In this document: positions 60,289 through 64,000 of the stretch, one piece after another
How the letters are laid out: each line of letters starts with the position of its first letter
Position numbering within the stretch: position 1 is the first letter of the stretch
Assembly: GCF_017876115.1 (NCBI RefSeq)
Contig: NZ_JAGINO010000003.1
Span: 372,001 to 436,000 of the forward strand
Reading direction: 5' to 3'
DNA from: Azospirillum picis
GTDB taxonomy: Bacteria > Pseudomonadota > Alphaproteobacteria > Azospirillales > Azospirillaceae
Length of the DNA stretch: 64,000 bases
The notes under the pieces: generated by a model
What the model was told of the DNA's origin: nothing
Seen by the model: only the letters and a program-made list of their open reading frames with translations
The model's database searches: none
Made by a program: the position numbers and the translations under genes

Positions 60289-61497
60289 TCATCCGCCGAG
60301 CGCGTGGCGGTGGATCGGCAGGAGCCGGCGATAGAGCGCCGCCAGCCGGGCGTTGCCGTCCGGCGTCTCTCCGGCCAGTTCCCGCACGGCGGCCAGAAGG
60401 GCCGACTGGTGAGCCCCGCCGTCGGCGACCGCGGCGCGCAGCATCGCCCCGGCCTCGTCGGCCGGCAGGGCGCGCAGGCGGGCCAGCGCGTCATCGGCGT
60501 CCGTCGCGCGGCGCAGCGGCGAATCCCCCTGGGCCAGCGTGTCCTCGGGGTCGAGGCCGAGCAGCGCCTCCAGCGCCGCCTGCCGCTGCACCAGCGACAG
60601 CACGACCTCCGCCAGGGCGCGGGTGAGGAGGTCGGGGGCCGCCACCGCCGCAGGCGCCGCCTGGGACGGCAGCAGGGACGGCAGCGGAGACGGCGCCTGC
60701 CGGCCGAATGCCGGGGGAACCAGGGGATCGTCGTCCCAGTCGTCCTGGAAGGACGGAGCCGCGGTCACGGGCGGCACCGGTGCCGGCGGCGGCCCGCCGG
60801 CCGGCCGGACATCCACCGGCTCGTCGAGCCAGTCGTCCGGAATGCTGGAGGTACCGGAAGGCGGCAGGGAAGACGCCGGGCCGCCCCCGCCTTCGGTCGC
60901 CAGGCGCATCGTCCCGAAGCTGTCGGGAGAGAAGTCGGCCTGCGTCGATCGCGACCAGTCCGGATCGGCCGCCGCGCCGCGGACTCCGGGCGGCTGCAGG
61001 TCGCCGAACAGGTCGTCGTCCTCGGGGATCGGGGTCAGCGGCATCGGCGGGCGGTCGAAGGCCGCCGCGGCGAACGGGTCGTCCTGCGACGCCGTCCCGC
61101 CCGGCACACCGCCTGCCGCGGGCGGGTCCGAGCCGCGCAGCACCGCCAGGAACGGGTCGTTGGCGGCAGGCGCCTCGTCCGCCGCGAAGCCGGCGCGCAT
61201 GACGAAGCCGCCCATCCGCAGCCGGTCGCCGTCACCGATGACCGCGGAGTTGCCGCGCCCGATCGGCGACGGCCCGTCGTTCAGGAAGACGCCGTTGGTG
61301 GAGCTGTCGATGACGATGTAGACGCCGCCCTTGAACTCCACCATGCAGTGGGCCTTGGACAGCACCCGTTCCGTGTCGTTCAGGATCCAGTCGCAGTCGG
61401 GACCGCGGCCGATCACCAGCCGGCCGCTCCCGAGGTCGCGGGTGATGTCGCCGCCTTGCGCCGGCGGGCTCTGGATCAGGGTCAGGCGCAGCTTCAT
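60289..61497 (-). CDS. T6SS-associated FHA-domain protein (TagH/Fha-like)
   Basis: A 402-aa cytoplasmic protein. Residues about 5-95 form an FHA domain (LVIGRGPDCDWILNDTER, then LSKAHCMVEF and DSSTNGVFLND) that reads phosphothreonine. The middle is Pro/Ala/Gly/Asp-rich and disordered, and the C-terminal 130 residues are helical, as in TagH-type proteins. In T6SS threonine-phosphorylation pathways Fha is activated by PpkA and reset by PppA. Neither of those is in the window, but a PP2C phosphatase lies downstream in the same run. ATG 61497 follows the preceding stop by 4 bp. Confidence 0.85.
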   Translation of the reverse strand: MKLRLTLIQSPPAQGGDITRDLGSGRLVIGRGPDCDWILNDTERVLSKAHCMVEFKGGVYIVIDSSTNGVFLNDGPSPIGRGNSAVIGDGDRLRMGGFVMRAGFAADEAPAANDPFLAVLRGSDPPAAGGVPGGTASQDDPFAAAAFDRPPMPLTPIPEDDDLFGDLQPPGVRGAAADPDWSRSTQADFSPDSFGTMRLATEGGGGPASSLPPSGTSSIPDDWLDEPVDVRPAGGPPPAPVPPVTAAPSFQDDWDDDPLVPPAFGRQAPSPLPSLLPSQAAPAAVAAPDLLTRALAEVVLSLVQRQAALEALLGLDPEDTLAQGDSPLRRATDADDALARLRALPADEAGAMLRAAVADGGAHQSALLAAVRELAGETPDGNARLAALYRRLLPIHRHALGG

Positions 61498-61501
61498 GGC
61501 C

Positions 61502-62140
61502 TCACGCACCCTCCACCTTGCCGCTGCCGCCGTTGGCGATGTCGAGCGCCTGGACCAGCGCCGCCTTCTGGCGCGCCTTGATCTCCTTCGGCACCGCGGC
61601 GGCGGCCATCAGCACCGCCGCGGCGGCGGCGGTTCCGGTCAGCCCGTCGCCCGGCGGCACAACCACCGCCGCGTCGGGCGGGGCGAGGCTGCCGCCCGAC
61701 CAGAAGGCGCCCATCGCCGCGTAGGCGCAGGCGGTTTCGAAATTCGCCGCCTGGGCCGGCGCGAAGGCGGCGCGGCGGTTCTCCTCCGAGGGACGGAACA
61801 CCCAGGCCTCGGCCGCCGCCAGCGCATCGGCGTCGGCCGGCGGCGCATCGGCGGGCAGCGCGCCGCGGGCCGCGAGGCAGCCCCACCACACGGCCTCGCG
61901 CCGCGGCAGCGCCATGCCCAGCAGCCGTATGGCATCCACATACAGCTCGGCGTCGATCAGCGCCTTCAGGAAGGCCGCCGTCGGCAGGCCGGGCGACAGC
62001 AGCGCCTTGGCCTCCGGCGACAGATCCAGCCCGGCGACCGCCTCGGCCGCCCGGGCAAAGCGCAATTTCGGCAACAGCCCGATATCCACCGTCCCAACCC
62101 CGTTCCCATGACCGTCCGACTCTGCCGGACGGTTCGTCAA
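61502..62140 (-). CDS. DUF6931 family protein
   Basis: A 212-aa helical, Ala-rich protein that matches the DUF6931 family found in T6SS loci. Characteristic parts are LLPKLRFARAAEAVAGLDLS at residues 22-41, FLKALIDAELYVDAIRLLGMALPRREAVWW in the middle (in two parts) and FETACAYAAMGAFWSGGSLAPPD. The function is unknown. Its start overlaps the vgrG stop by 4 bp (ATGA), and the FHA gene follows at once, which indicates coupled translation of the three. Confidence 0.8.
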   Translation of the reverse strand: MTNRPAESDGHGNGVGTVDIGLLPKLRFARAAEAVAGLDLSPEAKALLSPGLPTAAFLKALIDAELYVDAIRLLGMALPRREAVWWGCLAARGALPADAPPADADALAAAEAWVFRPSEENRRAAFAPAQAANFETACAYAAMGAFWSGGSLAPPDAAVVVPPGDGLTGTAAAAAVLMAAAAVPKEIKARQKAALVQALDIANGGSGKVEGA

Positions 62141-64000
62141 TTGATGGTTACCACGCCGCCTTTGACCTGAACCATCGCGTCGCCGTTCACCTGGGTCATC
62201 GCACCCTTGATCTGCACCTGCATGTCGCCGGTCAGCTTGACCATGCCGCCCTTGATGGTGACGCCCATCTGGTCGATCTTGACGCTGTTGGCCCCGACCT
62301 TCAGCTCGATGCCGGTCGCCGCCTCAAGGGTGATCTTGCCGGCGTCCGCCTTCACCGTGGCGTCGCCCAGGCCGAGCTTCAGGCTGTAGGCGCCCATCTT
62401 GACGTTGACCGCCATGTCGCCCTGGCCGACGGTCAGCGTGTCCTTGCCCTGCCCGACCTCCACCGTGCGGTTGCCCTGGCTGACGGTGTGGCTGTCGTTG
62501 CCCTGGCTGACGGTGACGGTGCGGTTGCCCTGGCCGACCGTCAGGCTCCGGTTGCCCTTGGTCACCTCGTGGGTATCGTTGCCTTCGGATACGGTGACGG
62601 TGCGGTTGCCCTTCGAGATCGTGACGGCCTCGTTGCCTTCCGACACGGTTTCGGTCCGGTCGTTCTTGACGGTGATGGTCTGGTCGTGGTCGACCTGGAG
62701 GCTGTCGTCGTTCTCCACCACCCGCTTGAAGTCCTTCTGGGCGTGGAAATAGATCTCCTCGGCGTCCTTCTTGTCCTCGAACCGCAGTTCGTTGAAGGCC
62801 GTCGCGTCGCCGCCCTTGCTCGACCGGGTCTTGATGCCGCTCTGCGTCTTGTTGTCGGGCAGCGTGTAGGGCGGCAGGTTCTCGCCGTTGTAGACGCAGC
62901 CGACGATCAGCGGCCGGTCGGGGTCGCCGCCGAGATAGTCGACCAGCACCTCCATGCCGACGCGCGGGGTGAAGATGGTGCCCCAGTTCTTTCCGGCCAT
63001 CGCCTGGGCGACGCGCAGCCAGACGAAGCTCTTCTCGTCGTCGGTGCCCTTGCGGTCCCAATGGAACTGCACGCGCACCCGGCCGTACTTGTCGCAATAG
63101 ATCTCCTCGCCGCTCGGACCCACCACCGTCGCGGTGTCCGGCCCGTGGGTGCGCGGACGCGGCACCGGCGGCGGGCGGAACACCGTGGCGTCGGGGATCG
63201 CGGCGAAGCGGCAGGAGAAGGCCGGCGGGCCGCCCGCGTTGCCGAGATGGCTTTCGTCCTGCGCGCTGAGCGCCAGTTCGGTCAGGACATAGCCCTGCCC
63301 GACCTCCGCCGCCACGGCATGGCCGGCCATCGTGATCTTGCCGCCGGCGGACAGGCCGCGGTAGGTGCCGCTGCCCGCCACCTGCTCGTATCCCGTCTCC
63401 GTCTCCTCCATCCGCAGGCGCGACAGCGTGGTGCCGTCCGCCTTCACGCCGTAGCCGCCGGGATAATCGAAGCGCTCGTGCGACTTGAAGGCCGGGACGC
63501 TGAGGACCGTGGTGGTGCTCGCGGCGAGGTCGGTGCTCGGCGTCTCGAAATTGTAGTCGCTCAGCGTCCACTTGCCCGAGACGTAGGACTGCCCGTGCGC
63601 CCAGCTATCGATGACCAGGGTGTTGCCCTGGTTCGACGCCGCATGGATGACGTCCTTGTCCAGGCAGTCCGCATAGCCGGCGGCGGAATCGCTCAGCACC
63701 AGCGTGTGCTTGCCGGCCTCGTGCTGGAAGTAGAAAAAGATGCCTTCGTCCTGCAGCAGGCGGGCAATGAAATCGAAATGGGTCTCGCGGTACTGGACGC
63801 AGACCGGCCGGGCGTTGTGGGTGCCCGAAAGCCCCTGCTTCTTCACCTCGGTCACGCCGCAGTCGGCCAGCATGGCGTCGACGATCTGCACGACGCTCTT
63901 GTCCTGGAAGACCTGGCAGTCGGAGCGCAGCGTGGCGAGCCAGAGGGTCGGCACGATCTCCGCGGTGTAGCGGCGGTAGCCGCGCAGGGCTAGCGGCCCG
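62137..64000 (-). CDS. vgrG: Type VI secretion tip protein VgrG (5' end outside window)
   Basis: The last 620 residues of a VgrG/TssI spike. The gp27-like part is largely present (SDCQVFQDKSVVQIVDAML, YRETHFDFIARLLQDEGIFFYF in two parts), followed by the gp5-like OB-fold (YGRVRVQFHWDRKG, SFVWLRVAQAMAGKNWG, PRVGMEVLVDYLGGDPDRPL) and a long beta-helical needle with nine nonapeptide repeats. The open frame continues through the right edge, so about 90-100 residues of the N-terminus are missing. No extra effector domain is fused to the C-terminus, which ends with QVKGGVVTIN. It overlaps DUF6931 by 4 bp. Confidence 0.95.
   Translation of the reverse strand, partial: GPLALRGYRRYTAEIVPTLWLATLRSDCQVFQDKSVVQIVDAMLADCGVTEVKKQGLSGTHNARPVCVQYRETHFDFIARLLQDEGIFFYFQHEAGKHTLVLSDSAAGYADCLDKDVIHAASNQGNTLVIDSWAHGQSYVSGKWTLSDYNFETPSTDLAASTTTVLSVPAFKSHERFDYPGGYGVKADGTTLSRLRMEETETGYEQVAGSGTYRGLSAGGKITMAGHAVAAEVGQGYVLTELALSAQDESHLGNAGGPPAFSCRFAAIPDATVFRPPPVPRPRTHGPDTATVVGPSGEEIYCDKYGRVRVQFHWDRKGTDDEKSFVWLRVAQAMAGKNWGTIFTPRVGMEVLVDYLGGDPDRPLIVGCVYNGENLPPYTLPDNKTQSGIKTRSSKGGDATAFNELRFEDKKDAEEIYFHAQKDFKRVVENDDSLQVDHDQTITVKNDRTETVSEGNEAVTISKGNRTVTVSEGNDTHEVTKGNRSLTVGQGNRTVTVSQGNDSHTVSQGNRTVEVGQGKDTLTVGQGDMAVNVKMGAYSLKLGLGDATVKADAGKITLEAATGIELKVGANSVKIDQMGVTIKGGMVKLTGDMQVQIKGAMTQVNGDAMVQVKGGVVTIN
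62401..62643 (-). repeat. Nine tandem 27-bp repeats encoding the VgrG needle
   Basis: Nine in-frame 27-bp units encode nonapeptides of the type S-x-G-N-R-T-V-T-V. Gly at position 3 is invariant and alternating hydrophobic residues follow, as expected for one beta-helix turn per few units. They lie inside the vgrG coding region. Confidence 0.85.

Noticed and set aside
62401..62643. The 27-bp repeat array as a possible CRISPR
   Set aside because: The units are directly adjacent without spacers, are in frame and encode the VgrG needle.
1..64000. tRNA, rRNA, insertion sequences, prophage, CRISPR arrays or a replication origin
   Set aside because: Reading both strands I found no cloverleaf, transposase, integrase, long terminal inverted repeat or repeat-spacer structure; a covariance-model scan would be needed to exclude small RNAs fully.

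Overview
This window is ordinary chromosome of a very GC-rich alphaproteobacterium, most likely an Azospirillum-like member of the Rhodospirillales. The pointers are about 70% GC, the DUF1013 regulator TrcR, the small alphaproteobacterial families DUF1192 and DUF4169, a phasin, UbiK, a single-chain indolepyruvate ferredoxin oxidoreductase and a type VI secretion (T6SS) cluster. The genus is inferred from gene content, not demonstrated. I see no tRNA, rRNA, CRISPR array, insertion sequence or prophage. Long open frames lie opposite most real genes, as expected at this GC, and are not annotated.

Left part (1-22.8 kb) is housekeeping: csaA (cut by the window edge), a phasin with a clear promoter and a PhaR/PhbF-type operator, a TetR regulator, a YbjN-proC-YbaK run, ubiK, a large AsmA protein, a quinone oxidoreductase, trcR, ubiX, a beta carbonic anhydrase, a TPR glycosyltransferase, phosphofructokinase, a group III truncated haemoglobin, purE-purK and a PAS-EAL c-di-GMP phosphodiesterase.

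Middle part (23-48.5 kb) holds a DUF599 membrane protein, a ribbon-helix-helix protein, fumC, small hypothetical proteins, a GNAT enzyme, a CgeB-like glycosyltransferase, a lytic transglycosylase, a CDF-like transporter, a response regulator, the indolepyruvate oxidoreductase, a SleB-like hydrolase, a CBS-BON protein with an FNR-like box, a three-PAS histidine kinase, an RND efflux pair with its TetR regulator and a candidate operator, and a Gly/Tyr/Arg-rich BON protein with a candidate EcfG general-stress promoter.

Right part (48.5-64 kb) is the most unusual. Thirteen genes in a row point leftward with gaps of no more than about 107 bp. First come T6SS genes (vgrG, DUF6931, FHA/tagH, tssK). 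Then come a two-TM sensor, a sensor-MFS fusion, an orphan Tat-type ABC_sub_bind binding protein, a GNAT protein, two more membrane sensors, a SpoIIE/PP2C phosphatase with its own sensor domain, a STAS protein and a CheY-like receiver. Four of the membrane proteins share one kind of small extracytoplasmic module. I read the locus as a candidate binding-protein-gated partner-switch pathway attached to a T6SS. This is inference from layout and motifs; nothing here proves that the genes act together.
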